DNA of 64,000 nt from CAZDKK01 sp964603725 (GCA_964603725.1 CAZRWW010000021.1:1-64000), one strand, 5' to 3'; positions 32,840-41,924 are shown, numbered from the stretch's first letter. The notes: a model not told the origin generated them from the sequence alone. Program-made: numbers and translations.

Positions 32840-35439
32840 CAGCGCGCTCCTCCCCCGGCGCCGACCGCTCGCCCCGCCGCCTCCGGCGCCTCGCCCTCGC
32901 CGGCGGGGGCCCCCGGCCGGCGCCGGCCGCCGCCCGGGGCGCGCAGCTCCTCGAGCGCCCGGCGGGTCTGCTCATCTTGCGGGTGGCGCTCGAGCCAACC
33001 CTCGATCAGCTGGATCGCCTCCTCCTTGCGGTCCTCGCCCCACAGGAAGGTGAAGAGGTACCGATAGGTGTCGAAATCCTCCGGGTTCTGGCGGATCGAC
33101 TCGCGGTAGACCTGCTCGGCCTCGTCCGGCCGGTTCTGGCCGGTCAGCGCCTGCGCCAGCAGGCTGTAGGTCTCGGGCGTCCGGTCGCCCACCGCCAGCA
33201 GCTGCCGGAAAGTCGACTCGGCCCGGGCGTACTCCTGCCGCTCGAGCCACAGGTAGCCCTTCGTGTAGAGCACGCCCGAGAAGGCCGGATTGATGCGGCC
33301 GGCATACTCGAGGGCCGCCAAGGCGCGCTCGTCGTCCTGATGGCGCAGCCAGTGGTGGGCGCAGCGGACGTAGGCCGCGACGTAGTTCTGGATGAGTTTG
33401 CGGGCGTTGTCGTCCTTGTAGACGCTGGTGTCGTAGTTGCCCTGGGCATCGAGCAGGCCGCGATAGAGGAAGACCTCGCGCAGGTTCTTCCAGGTCTTGT
33501 CGACATCGATGCGGTCGACCTCGCCCTCCTCGTCGTCGACGCGGAAGACGAGCCCCTCCATCACGAGCTGTTTTTCGAGCCCCATCTGATCGGGGACCGT
33601 CACCGCCAGGTAGATGGTCCGCTCCCGGTTCACCTCCAGGATGTGGTCGACCATCAGGTCCTTGACCAGCACGATCTTGCCGTCCGGCGTGTAGAAGCCG
33701 CGCAGCATGTCGATGCGATCGTCCGGCACGGTGATCTTCACCTTGGGGTTGTCGTCGCGCAGTTGGCGGATGTACCAGGGCGTGTTGAGCAGACTCAGGT
33801 TGACCACCCGCACGTCCTTGCGGATGCCTTCCACTTCCTGCAGGTACCAGAGCGGGAAGGTGTCGTTGTCGCCGTTGGTGAAGAGGATGGCGTTCGGTTC
33901 GAGCGGCACCAGCATGTTGTGAGCGTAGTCGCGGGCGACCAGGAAGCCCGTGCGGTCGTGCGTGTACCAGCCATGGCCGATGGGCAGGACCGACAGGACG
34001 CACAGGACCCCCACCGTGCCGAGGCCGAACAGGCTTCCGCCCGGCGGTTCGATCAGGCGCCCCTCCTCGACCCGCGGCTCGCCCCGCAGCCAGGTGGCCA
34101 GCGTCGCCGCCCCCAAGCCGATCCAGACGGCGAAGAACTGGAAGCCGGCGACAAAGAAATAGTCGCGATCGCGCACCTCGTCGGTCTTGAAGTTCAGATA
34201 GAAGACAAGAAAGATCGTGGTCATGAAGATCAGCGTCAGCATGAGAATGAAGCGTCGCCGATCGCGGAACGCCTGGCCGACCGCGCCGACCACGCCGATC
34301 ATGAACGGCAGCATCATCCCCAACCACGCGGGCCGGATGCCCAGGTGGTACTGGTCGTACCAGTAGCGCCAGAAGTGCTTGGTGAACTGCACGCTCCAGG
34401 GCGCTTGGCGCACCTCGAAGGGGTTGGCCGGCTTGTACTGGTCGCGCGAGAGCACCAGCCACAGATCCTGCCAGGTGGCCGGAGCGGCTTCATTGATCGG
34501 CGGATGCATGCGCGCCCGCACGAGCAGGAAGAGCTGCACCGATAGCCCCACCAGCGCCAGCGCCAGCATCCAGTAGACCAGGTTGTGCGAGCGAATGAAG
34601 CGGCGGGCGCTGTGCTGCCGGTGCAGGACCAGCGGGGCGATGTAGACGGCCGCCCCCAGCACCAGCCCCAGCTCAGGCGGCGCACCCAGTCCGGGCGTGA
34701 CGATGAAGAAGGTCGCCAGGGCGGCGCCGAACCAGACGACCGCCCGCAGCAGATCGCCGTTGAGCACCGTGCCGGCCGAAATCAGCAGCACGAAGATCAG
34801 AATCGGCGGGCCGACCAGGAACGTGCCCATGTGGATGCCGATCGACACGAAGAGCAGGTAGCCGATGAGGAGCAGCAGGTTGTGGTTGTGACCGCGGGAG
34901 CGCCCGGCCGCATCGGGCCGGCCCGACTCCTCCCACTTGAGCACGAGCCACACGCACAGGACCATCACCAGCGAGCTCAGGGCGTAGACCTCGGCCTCGA
35001 CCGCGTTCTCCCAGAAGGTGCGCCCGAAGGCGGTGAAGAAGGCGCCGGTGACTCCGGCCCCCACGGCGATGAGGTCATCCAGCCGGCCCTGCGGGCGCCC
35101 GCGCCACCAGGCGCGCACCAGCTTGACGATCACCAGGAAGGTGAAGAGCGCGGCCAGGCTGGAGGCCAGCGCGGAGAGGTAGTTGACGCGCGCCGAGATC
35201 TGGCTGATCGGGAACATGGTGAAGATCTTGCCGATCAGCACATAGAGCGGCGTGCCCGGCGGGTGCGGGATCCCCAGGACGTAGGAGGTGGCGATGAACT
35301 CGCCGCTGTCCCAGAAGGGCGCGCTCACGGTGAGCGTCAGCAGATAGACGATCTGCGTGACGACGAACACCAGCAGGCCGCCCAGCCAGACCGGGTCCCT
35401 GAGCCGCTCGCTCCATGAGGTCTTCAGCGCGCTTTCCAT
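32839..35439 (-). CDS. DUF2723 multi-pass membrane protein with C-terminal TPRs
   Basis: An 866-residue membrane protein. The N-terminal block APFWDSGEFIATSYVLGIPHPPGTPLY is the DUF2723 hallmark; this family is related to GT-C protein O-mannosyltransferases (TMEM260 type). About ten hydrophobic helices fill residues 20-480. A soluble region follows, with ILFTNGDNDTFPLWYLQEVEGIRKD, frequent in the family. The last 200 residues contain TPR-like repeats (LAALEYAGRINPAFSGVLY and later ones) and a Pro/Gly-rich tail. The start ATG lies 16 bases inside the preceding gene. A lipid-linked sugar to protein or glycan transfer is likely by fold; no activity is proven for bacterial members. Confidence 0.85.
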   Translation of the reverse strand: MESALKTSWSERLRDPVWLGGLLVFVVTQIVYLLTLTVSAPFWDSGEFIATSYVLGIPHPPGTPLYVLIGKIFTMFPISQISARVNYLSALASSLAALFTFLVIVKLVRAWWRGRPQGRLDDLIAVGAGVTGAFFTAFGRTFWENAVEAEVYALSSLVMVLCVWLVLKWEESGRPDAAGRSRGHNHNLLLLIGYLLFVSIGIHMGTFLVGPPILIFVLLISAGTVLNGDLLRAVVWFGAALATFFIVTPGLGAPPELGLVLGAAVYIAPLVLHRQHSARRFIRSHNLVYWMLALALVGLSVQLFLLVRARMHPPINEAAPATWQDLWLVLSRDQYKPANPFEVRQAPWSVQFTKHFWRYWYDQYHLGIRPAWLGMMLPFMIGVVGAVGQAFRDRRRFILMLTLIFMTTIFLVFYLNFKTDEVRDRDYFFVAGFQFFAVWIGLGAATLATWLRGEPRVEEGRLIEPPGGSLFGLGTVGVLCVLSVLPIGHGWYTHDRTGFLVARDYAHNMLVPLEPNAILFTNGDNDTFPLWYLQEVEGIRKDVRVVNLSLLNTPWYIRQLRDDNPKVKITVPDDRIDMLRGFYTPDGKIVLVKDLMVDHILEVNRERTIYLAVTVPDQMGLEKQLVMEGLVFRVDDEEGEVDRIDVDKTWKNLREVFLYRGLLDAQGNYDTSVYKDDNARKLIQNYVAAYVRCAHHWLRHQDDERALAALEYAGRINPAFSGVLYTKGYLWLERQEYARAESTFRQLLAVGDRTPETYSLLAQALTGQNRPDEAEQVYRESIRQNPEDFDTYRYLFTFLWGEDRKEEAIQLIEGWLERHPQDEQTRRALEELRAPGGGRRRPGAPAGEGEAPEAAGRAVGAGGGAR

Positions 35440-36563
35440 GCCGCCATGATCTCCTCAGCCAGCGCCAGCGTCTCGCCGGCGGATCGCTCCCAGGTGAACC
35501 GGGCCGCCCACTCCTGCCCGCTGCGGCCCATGCGCCACCACAGGTCATCGTTCTCGAGCAGCCGCGCGATGCGGTCGGCCAGCGCGCCGACGTCGCCGTG
35601 CGGCACGAGGTACCCGGTCTCCTCCGGGCGCACCGATTCGCGCAATCCCGGCGCGTCGCTGGCCACGCTGGGAATCCCGAGGGCCGCCGCCTCGATCACC
35701 GACAGACCCCAGCCCTCCTTGGGCGAGGTGTAGACCAGCACGCGCGTCTGCGCGAGCGTCTCGTACTTCTCGGCGCCGCCGCGATAGCCCCAGAAGCGCA
35801 CGTGCTGCTCGAGGCCCCGCTGCGCGACCAGGCGCCGCAGCGCGGGCAGGTGGTCACCGTCCCCCACAATCCAGTACTCGGCCTGCGCCACGCGGGCAAG
35901 GATTTCCGGCATCGCCTCGATCACCAGATCGATGCGCTTGTACTTCTTGACCCGCCCCAGGTAGAGGATCACCGGTCGGGGCGCTTGACCGCCTCGTTCG
36001 GGCGGCCGATGGAAGTCGTGGTCGAGCCCGCCGCGGATCACGCGCATGCGCGCGGGCGCGATGCCGCGCCGGCGCAGGTCCGCGAAGGTGGTGTCGGAGA
36101 GCACCGAGAACCGGCACCGGCGGTAGACGAGCGGGATGAACCGCTCCCAGAAGTAGACATAGCAGGCCAGCGGGAAGGCCGCCTGCTGGAAGACCGTCGT
36201 GCCGAACAGGTGGGGCACGACCGCCAGGACCGGCGCGCGCCGCTGGTAGAACGGCGTGAAGAAGGGGATCTTGTTGACGTCCTCGACGACCAGGTCCACG
36301 GGCTCCCGGGCGAGCAGGCGCCCGAGCATGCGGGGCGCCACGAAGTTGAAGGTGTACTGGTTGCCCCCCCGCACGATGCGCATGCCCTCGATCTCGTCCT
36401 CGCGGGGGGCTCCCGGCCAGTGCCCGGTGATGAAGGTGACCCGGTGGCCGGCGGCGGCGTAGCGACGGAAGATCTCGTAGAGGATGACCTCCGCCCCGCC
36501 GAATTCGGGGTGCCGGATGTCGCGGTAGCTGATGACCGCAAAGCTGTAGGTGCGCTTCGTCAC
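35424..36563 (-). CDS. GT4 family glycosyltransferase
   Basis: A 379-residue GT-B enzyme. The N-terminal part has RDIRHPEFGGAEVILYEIFRRYAAAGHRV, and the donor domain has ILYLGRVKKYKRIDLVIEA, YWIVGDGDHLPAL, VLVYTSPKEGWGLSVIEAAALG (the E-x7-E motif) and ASDAPGLRESV. It probably uses a nucleotide sugar or GDP-mannose-like donor at the cytoplasmic face. The GTG start at 36563 forms a GTGA overlap with the methyltransferase stop. It belongs to the glycan operon. Confidence 0.9.
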   Translation of the reverse strand: MTKRTYSFAVISYRDIRHPEFGGAEVILYEIFRRYAAAGHRVTFITGHWPGAPREDEIEGMRIVRGGNQYTFNFVAPRMLGRLLAREPVDLVVEDVNKIPFFTPFYQRRAPVLAVVPHLFGTTVFQQAAFPLACYVYFWERFIPLVYRRCRFSVLSDTTFADLRRRGIAPARMRVIRGGLDHDFHRPPERGGQAPRPVILYLGRVKKYKRIDLVIEAMPEILARVAQAEYWIVGDGDHLPALRRLVAQRGLEQHVRFWGYRGGAEKYETLAQTRVLVYTSPKEGWGLSVIEAAALGIPSVASDAPGLRESVRPEETGYLVPHGDVGALADRIARLLENDDLWWRMGRSGQEWAARFTWERSAGETLALAEEIMAAWKAR

Positions 36564-37384
36564 GCCCCCGGCCCCCCTTTCCGCGCACTCGCCGCCCCCG
36601 CCTGAAGGACTGGGCTTGGGGGACGCCGTCCCAGGGCGTTCACCATGGCGAAGGTGAGGGGGCCGAGCCGCGTGTCGCGCAGACGCGCCCGCAGCCGCCG
36701 CAGCAGCGCTCCGACCAGGGGCACCTCGGGGGGCTGCAGGGGCAGCCGGGCCACGCGGGCGCGCCTCAGCCCGTAGCGCAGCGACCGGTACCAGAACCCC
36801 GGCACCATCCAGTCGCCCCCGATGCGCCGGATCTCGAACCCGGCCGAGCGCATGAGCCGCGCGAGCTCGCCGGGCGAGAACTCCGTCTCCCAGCCTGCGA
36901 ACCAGCGGTTGAGCCCGATCAGCACGTGCTTGACCGCCGTGTAGATGTGGTACCGCTGCGGCACGTCGATCAGGCAGTGCCCGCCGGGCCGCAGCACCCG
37001 GTAGTTCTCCCGCACCAATGGCAGCGGATCGCGAAAGTGCTCCATCAGCCCCTGGTGGAAGACCAGGTCAAAGGTCTGATCGCGAAACGGCATCCGTTGG
37101 CCATCGGCGCAGACGCACAGGATGCCGACGGCGGCCGCCCGGGCCTGCTCGCGCACGACGCCCAGGGAGCTCATCACGTAGTCGACCACGATCACCCGCG
37201 CCCCGCGCCGGGCCAGGGCCACCGAGTCGCGGCCGCTGCCCGCCCCCACCTCCACGACCAGCCGTCCCTCCATCGGCAGATCCGTGAGCTGGGAGAGCAG
37301 GCGGTCATCGTTCGAGTAGGTCTCCTCGACCTCTCGGTGATCGCGCCACCACCTGTTCCAGTGCTCCGGCGTCGACGCCCGCAT
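36560..37384 (-). CDS. Class I SAM-dependent methyltransferase
   Basis: A 274-residue methyltransferase and first gene of the glycan operon. Motif I is VVEVGAGSGRDSVALARRGARV, then VVDYVMSS, CADGQRMPFRDQTFDLVFHQG and YRVLRPGGHCLIDVP. This fits the Methyltransf_11/25 group, which often modifies sugars or lipid carriers in surface-polysaccharide loci. The ATG at 37384 has an AGGGA ribosome site at 7 bases and is preferred over a GTG 16 codons upstream, which lies between the promoter-like elements and the ribosome site. The C-terminal 70 residues are basic and Pro/Leu-rich. Confidence 0.87.
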   Translation of the reverse strand: MRASTPEHWNRWWRDHREVEETYSNDDRLLSQLTDLPMEGRLVVEVGAGSGRDSVALARRGARVIVVDYVMSSLGVVREQARAAAVGILCVCADGQRMPFRDQTFDLVFHQGLMEHFRDPLPLVRENYRVLRPGGHCLIDVPQRYHIYTAVKHVLIGLNRWFAGWETEFSPGELARLMRSAGFEIRRIGGDWMVPGFWYRSLRYGLRRARVARLPLQPPEVPLVGALLRRLRARLRDTRLGPLTFAMVNALGRRPPSPVLQAGAASARKGGPGA

Positions 37385-37422
37385 TTCGCTTCCCTGACCG
37401 TCATAGAACCTAAATTCGACGA

Positions 37423-37451
37423 AGGTTAGCACACGCCCTCCCGGGGGTCAA
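37423..37451 (-). promoter_or_regulatory. Sigma70-like promoter for the glycan operon
   Basis: The -35 element TTGACC (complement of 37446-37451) and -10 element TAACCT (complement of 37423-37428) are 17 bp apart, placing the start about 30 bases before the methyltransferase ATG. A run of 13 G (37455-37467) lies 3 bp upstream of the -35. Confidence 0.45.
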
Positions 37452-37454
37452 CGC

Positions 37455-37467
37455 GGGGGGGGGGGGG
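37455..37467. repeat. 13-base G homopolymer upstream of the glycan operon promoter
   Basis: An uninterrupted run of 13 G (C on the transcribed strand) directly upstream of the -35 element. Such tracts are prone to length change by replication slippage and to sequencing error; either could apply. Confidence 0.8.
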
Positions 37468-37549
37468 CCGCTGCCCTGGGAAGGCCTCTCGCTGACTACA
37501 ACGCCCCAACGGCCAGGAGCGATCGGCGCCCCCGGCGGGGTTGGCGGGG

Positions 37550-38032
37550 TCAGACGCCCTGGGCGCCTTTCGCCGCGCGCGTGCGCCCGGCGGCCTTGAG
37601 CTCGGCGCGCCGCGCGCCGTGGGCGATCGGGTCCAGCACGCCGTTCACGAACGAGGCCGCGCCCTCGTCGCCGTAGCGGTGGGCCAGGCGCAGGGCCTCG
37701 TCCAGCACGACCTGTGCGGGCGTCTCGCGCATGAAGAGCAGCTCGGCGGTGGCCAGCCGCAGGAGCGCCCGCTCGATGTAGCCCAGCCGCGCGAGGTCCC
37801 AGTTCTCGAGCTGGGCGCTGATGGCGTTGTCGATCCGCCGGCGGTGGCGCAGGCAGTGATCGACCAGCGCGGCCGCGTGGTCGCGGCCGTCCTGCGTGAA
37901 GCGGAAACGACCAAAGGCGTGCTGCAGGATCTCACCGGCGTCGTCGCCGGTGATGTCGGCCTCGTAGAGGACGCGCATCGCCAGGTCGCGGGCCTTGGGG
38001 CGCCCGCCGCGGCGCTCGGACGGTGAGCTCAC
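37550..38032 (-). CDS. nusB: Transcription antitermination factor NusB
   Basis: A 160-residue all-helical RNA-binding protein. It shows ARDLAMRVLYEADIT, HAAALVDHCLRHRRRIDNAI, WDLARLGYIERALLRLATAELLF, VVLDEALRLAHRYGDE and ASFVNGVLDPIA, the NusB order. NusB with NusE binds boxA RNA in rRNA antitermination. The GTG at 38032 follows an AGGGGG site and lies 10 bp after ribH; the ribH-nusB pair is common. The open frame upstream belongs to the ribH tail. Confidence 0.95.
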   Translation of the reverse strand: MSSPSERRGGRPKARDLAMRVLYEADITGDDAGEILQHAFGRFRFTQDGRDHAAALVDHCLRHRRRIDNAISAQLENWDLARLGYIERALLRLATAELLFMRETPAQVVLDEALRLAHRYGDEGAASFVNGVLDPIAHGARRAELKAAGRTRAAKGAQGV

Positions 38033-38042
38033 CTTGCGCCCC

Positions 38043-38609
38043 CTAGCGCCGGCCCGCGCGCTGAGCCCGTCCCCGGCGCCCCGCGTGCCCGGCCTGCCCC
38101 GCGGCCGGCGCCGGCGTCGCGCGCTCACCCGCGGCCGCGCCGCGGCGGCCGGTGCGTAGCAGGTGGACCATCTCGATGCCGGCCTGCGCGGCCTCCCAGC
38201 CGCGGCCCCCGCCCTTGACGCCGGCCCGCTCGATCGCCTGTTCCATCGTCTCGGCGGTGATGACGCCGAAGATGGCCGGCCGGCCCGTTTCCCAGCCCAC
38301 CTTGGCCACGCCCATCGAGACTTCCTTGGCGATGTAGTCGAAGTGGGTCGTGTCGCCGCGAATGATGCAGCCCAGGCACAGGCCGAGGTCGTAGTCGCCG
38401 GTCGCCAGACGGTGCCGCGCGACCAGGGGCAGCTCGAACGAGCCGGGGACCCAGAACAGGTCCACCTCGCCCGCGGGGCAGCCGTGCTGCGCCAGACACT
38501 CCAGCGCGCCCTCGACCAGGCGCTGCGTCACGACCTTGCCATAGCGGCTGGCGACGAGGCACACGCGCAGGCCGCGCGCGTCCAGTGGTGGCAGGTACTC
38601 ATGGACCAT
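38043..38609 (-). CDS. ribH: 6,7-dimethyl-8-ribityllumazine synthase
   Basis: A 188-residue protein. Lumazine synthase joins the RibA/D pyrimidine with 3,4-dihydroxybutanone phosphate, the penultimate riboflavin step, in a pentameric or icosahedral assembly. It shows VCLVASRYGKVVTQRLVEGAL, WVPGSFELPLVARH, CLGCIIRGDTTHFDYIAKE (with the active-site His) and GVITAETMEQAIERAG. The C-terminal 40 residues are an Ala/Gly/Arg-rich extension past the usual 155. The ATG is at 38609, 67 bp after ribBA. Confidence 0.97.
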   Translation of the reverse strand: MVHEYLPPLDARGLRVCLVASRYGKVVTQRLVEGALECLAQHGCPAGEVDLFWVPGSFELPLVARHRLATGDYDLGLCLGCIIRGDTTHFDYIAKEVSMGVAKVGWETGRPAIFGVITAETMEQAIERAGVKGGGRGWEAAQAGIEMVHLLRTGRRGAAAGERATPAPAAGQAGHAGRRGRAQRAGRR

Positions 38610-38676
38610 GAACCGACTTCCTCCCTGTTGGCAGCTCGCGATTGCGCATCGCGAGCCCGCATCTCAGTTCCGAATC

Positions 38677-39918
38677 CTAAACGTGATCCGCTTCGAGCCG
38701 ATGACCGAGCTTGTTCTTCTTCGCCGCCAGATAGCGCTGGTTGTGCTCATTGGGCGCCACCACCAGCGGCAGGCACTCCACGATCTCGAGCCCATGGCCC
38801 TCCAACCCGACCCGCTTGGAGGGGTTGTTGGTCAGCAGCCGGATCTGGCGCAGCCCCAGCCAGCGCAGGATCTGGGCCCCCACCCCGTAGTCGCGCTCGT
38901 CGGCCCGAAAACCCAGCCGCAGGTTGGCCTCGACCGTGTCGAGGCCCTGATCCTGCAGATGGTAGGCGCGCACCTTGTTGGCCAGCCCGATGCCGCGCCC
39001 CTCCTGGCGCATGTAGAGCAGCACGCCGGCGCCCTCGGCGTCGATGCGCTCGAGCGCCAGCCGCAACTGCTGCCCGCAGTCGCAGCGCAGGCTGAAGAGG
39101 GCGTCCCCGGTGAGACACTCCGAGTGCACTCGCACCAGAGCCGGCGCCTGGGCGCCCACCGTGCCCCGCACCAGAGCGATGTGCTGCTTGCGGTCGACCT
39201 CGCTCTCGAAGGCCAGGATCCGGAAGGTCCCGAACGGGGTCGGCAGCGAGGCCTCGCCCGCCAGGCGCACGAGCGTCTCCGCGCGGCTGCGGTGGGCGAT
39301 CAGGTCGGCCACCGTGATGATCGCCAGATTGAAGCGAGCGGCAAACTGCCGCAACTCGGGCAGCCGCGCCATCGAGCCGTCAGGATTGAGGATCTCGCAC
39401 AGCACGCCCGAGGGCTCAAGGCCGGCGAGCCGCGCCAGGTCGACGCTCGCCTCGGTGTGTCCGGCCCGCCGCAGGACCCCGCCCGGCGCCGCGCGCAGCG
39501 GGAAGATGTGCCCCGGCCGCGCGAGGTCGGCCGGCCGGCTGGCGGGATCGACCAGCGCGCGCACCGTGACGGCCCGGTCATGCGCGGAGATGCCCGTCGT
39601 GGTGCCGGCCGCGGCGTCGACGGACACCGTGAAGGAAGTCTGCAGCCGGGCCGTGTTGCGGGTCACCATGAGCGGGATGTCCAGCTCGGCCAGACGCTCC
39701 TCGGTCAACGAAACGCAGATCAACCCGCGCCCGTGCGTGGCCATGAAGTTGATCATCTCGGGCGTCACCCGCTCGGACGCTCCGATCAGATCGCCTTCGT
39801 TCTCGCGCGCTTCGTCGTCGACGACGATGACCAGCCGTCCGGCCCGGATCTCTCGCAGCGCATCCTCGACGCGGTCAAACCCCCGGGGCCCGTCGGGGCC
39901 CTCGCGCGACTCGATCAC
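38677..39918 (-). CDS. ribBA: Bifunctional 3,4-DHBP synthase / GTP cyclohydrolase II RibBA
   Basis: A 413-residue fusion that makes both riboflavin precursors. The N-terminal DHBP synthase half has IVVDDEARENEGDLIGASE, THGRGLICVSL, TTTGISAHDRA and RRAGHTEASVDLARLAG. The C-terminal GTP cyclohydrolase II half has VHSECLTGDALFSLRCDCGQQL with the three zinc cysteines, RQEGRGIGLANK and LTNNPSKRVGLEG. The GTG at 39918 gives a GTGA overlap with the ribE stop. Confidence 0.97.
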   Translation of the reverse strand: MIESREGPDGPRGFDRVEDALREIRAGRLVIVVDDEARENEGDLIGASERVTPEMINFMATHGRGLICVSLTEERLAELDIPLMVTRNTARLQTSFTVSVDAAAGTTTGISAHDRAVTVRALVDPASRPADLARPGHIFPLRAAPGGVLRRAGHTEASVDLARLAGLEPSGVLCEILNPDGSMARLPELRQFAARFNLAIITVADLIAHRSRAETLVRLAGEASLPTPFGTFRILAFESEVDRKQHIALVRGTVGAQAPALVRVHSECLTGDALFSLRCDCGQQLRLALERIDAEGAGVLLYMRQEGRGIGLANKVRAYHLQDQGLDTVEANLRLGFRADERDYGVGAQILRWLGLRQIRLLTNNPSKRVGLEGHGLEIVECLPLVVAPNEHNQRYLAAKKNKLGHRLEADHV

Positions 39919-40538
39919 ATTGCCTCCCTCTCCCGGGCCGCCGCCGCACGGCGGCCGGAAAGCGACTCGACGTACTTGGCCACGAGGTCGACCTCGACAT
40001 TGACCCGGGTGCCCGGCCGGTATCCGGCCACGAGCGTCCGGGCGAGCGTCTCCGGAACGATGTAGAGGCGACACAGGCCGCCGCGCAAGGCGCCCACGGT
40101 CAGGCTGATGCCGTCGACGGCCAGGGCCCCCTTGGTCACGACGTAGCGGCGCAGCGCTTCCGGGATCGCGATCGCGAGCACGTGGTTGCCCCGCTCGGGC
40201 CCGGAGCGCACCACCCTGGCGACGCCGTCCACGTGCCCCTGGACCAGGTGACCCCCCAGGCGGTCCGTGGCCAGCAAGGCCCGCTCCAGGTGCAGGCGCG
40301 TCCCCCGGCGCCACCCGCTCGCCGTGGTGCGTTGCAGCGTCTCCGGCACGGCGGCGGCGGTGAAGGTTCCCGCTGTCGCGTCGACCGTCTCGGCGGTCAG
40401 GCAGACGCCGCTCACCGCCACGGAGTCGCCCGGGCGGATCTCGGAGGCCATCGCCGCCGCGATCTCCAGGCGCGTCCCTCCCGCGAAGGGCCGGACGCCA
40501 ACCACACTCCCGATCTCATCGATGAGACCCGTGAACAT
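39915..40538 (-). CDS. ribE: Riboflavin synthase alpha chain
   Basis: A 207-residue enzyme that dismutates two lumazine molecules to riboflavin. It consists of two similar lumazine-binding barrels: MFTGLIDEIGSV with SVAVSGVCLTAE, and GGHLVQGHVDGVA with LAVDGISLTVG. The ATG at 40538 opens on the invariant MFTGLI and has a GGAG site at 8 bases. A GTG two codons earlier would overlap the ribD stop as GTGA and is less likely. Naming follows the Bacillus/E. coli ribE (ribC) convention. Confidence 0.96.
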   Translation of the reverse strand: MFTGLIDEIGSVVGVRPFAGGTRLEIAAAMASEIRPGDSVAVSGVCLTAETVDATAGTFTAAAVPETLQRTTASGWRRGTRLHLERALLATDRLGGHLVQGHVDGVARVVRSGPERGNHVLAIAIPEALRRYVVTKGALAVDGISLTVGALRGGLCRLYIVPETLARTLVAGYRPGTRVNVEVDLVAKYVESLSGRRAAAAREREAM

Positions 40539-40540
40539 CG

Positions 40541-41839
40541 TCACTTCTCCGGGGCGGCCCCGGCGCCCGCGCCCCGGTCACGGGCGGCGCCGACTGGACA
40601 GCTATCGCGATCGGCGCTGCCTCGGACCGGCAAGTCCTTCCAGCCGCCGGCCAGAATCCGGGCCGCGGTGGGGCTCAGCGCCTCCAGAAGCGTGTCTTTC
40701 CCCACCTGCCGCGACCGTGCAAGAACCAGGCGGGGCGCTTCGTCCAGGGTGCGGAAGCCCGCGTCGCCCAGCCATCCGCCGGGCCCCCCGAGCACCATGG
40801 GGGCCACCACGATCCGGTAGCGGTCCACCAGATCCTCGCGGCAGAACGAGGTCGCCACCGCGGCTCCACCCTCGACCAGCAGGTCCGGCAGTCCTTCGAC
40901 CGCCAATCGGGCGGCCAGGGCCCGCAGATCGACGCCGCGGGCCCCGTGACGGATGGGGAAGCTCCAGCACCGCAGGCCCGCCCGTTCGAGCCTCCTGCGA
41001 GCCGCCAGCGAGGCGCGCTCATCGCACGCGATCAGCCACGGCCCCCCGTTGGCGCCCGCCATGTGGTCGAGGAGATCCTGGTCGCCGGCCACGGCTGCCC
41101 GCGAGTCGAGCACCACCCGGACGGGCTGGTGGGGCCAGGGCGGCAGGGATCGCGCGGGCCGGCCGACGGCAACCGCCCGGCGAAGTCGGCGGAGCCGATC
41201 GCGCACCGGCCGCGCCGTAAGGCGCGGCCGATCGGCCTGGAGCGTCCCGCGGCCGACCAGGATCGCATCGCAGCCGGCGCGCCAGACATGCGCCAGCTCC
41301 CGGGCGATCGACCCGGAGATCCACTGGCTCGTCCCGTCTGGCGCCGCCAACCGCCCGTCCAGGCTCGATGCCACCTTGAGCGTCACGAACGCGCGCCCCT
41401 CGAGCAGACGCCACAGGAAGGGCGCATTGAGCCGCGCCGCGCTCCGCTCGAGCAGCCCGATCTCGACCTCGATGCCGGCCGCCCTCAGCAGGGCGAAGCC
41501 GCCGCCGCTCACGAGCGGATGGGGGTCCGGCATCGCCACCACCACCCGCCGGATGCCCGCGCGCGCGATCGCCGGCGCGCAGGGCGGCGTGCGACCCACG
41601 TGACAGCACGGCTCCAGCGTCACGTAGAGGGTGCTCCCCTGCAGCGCCTCGGGATCGGCCCGCCGCAGCAGGCCCGCCTCGGCGTGCTCGTCGCCGCAGG
41701 CCATGTGCGCCCCGACGCCCACCACACGCTCGCCCTGCGCCGCTACCGCGCCCACGCGCGGGTTCGGGTGCGTCCAGCCGGTCCCGAGCGCCGCCAGGCG
41801 CAGCGCCAGCCTCATGTGCCGCCGATCGGCCCCGCTCAC
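40541..41839 (-). CDS. ribD: Bifunctional deaminase/reductase RibD
   Basis: A protein of about 432 residues. The N-terminal deaminase domain has HPNPRVGAVAAQG, the zinc site GDEHAEAGLL and TLEPCCHVGRTPPC. The reductase domain has FVTLKVASSLDGRLAAPDGTSQWISG, GCDAILVGRGTLQADRPRLTAR and DLLVEGGAAVATSF. It carries out two successive riboflavin steps. The start is not certain. I take the GTG at 41839, seven codons before the conserved MRLALRLAA; an ATG at that methionine is an alternative. The frame also stays open back into the riboswitch, which cannot be coding. The gene is under an FMN riboswitch. Confidence 0.93.
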   Translation of the reverse strand: MSGADRRHMRLALRLAALGTGWTHPNPRVGAVAAQGERVVGVGAHMACGDEHAEAGLLRRADPEALQGSTLYVTLEPCCHVGRTPPCAPAIARAGIRRVVVAMPDPHPLVSGGGFALLRAAGIEVEIGLLERSAARLNAPFLWRLLEGRAFVTLKVASSLDGRLAAPDGTSQWISGSIARELAHVWRAGCDAILVGRGTLQADRPRLTARPVRDRLRRLRRAVAVGRPARSLPPWPHQPVRVVLDSRAAVAGDQDLLDHMAGANGGPWLIACDERASLAARRRLERAGLRCWSFPIRHGARGVDLRALAARLAVEGLPDLLVEGGAAVATSFCREDLVDRYRIVVAPMVLGGPGGWLGDAGFRTLDEAPRLVLARSRQVGKDTLLEALSPTAARILAGGWKDLPVRGSADRDSCPVGAARDRGAGAGAAPEK

Positions 41840-41884
41840 TTCCGTCGCGCCCTCGTCAACCCCGGCTCCCCTCGGAACGCGCAA

Positions 41885-41924
41885 ACGCCACGCCTCCTGC
41901 TCGCTGGGAGGAGGAGCGTGGCGT
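41885..41924 (-). terminator. Riboswitch expression-platform hairpin upstream of ribD
   Basis: A perfect 9-bp stem (acgccacgc at 41885-41893 with gcgtggcgt at 41916-41924) is continued inside by CTCCT/AGGAG pairing, and the transcript leaves it with only a short U run. The 5' arm (41913-41921) can alternatively pair with the GGAGCGGTGG strand at 41971-41980 at the 3' edge of the FMN aptamer, with one bulged G. That makes a plausible terminator/antiterminator pair. Confidence 0.6.
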
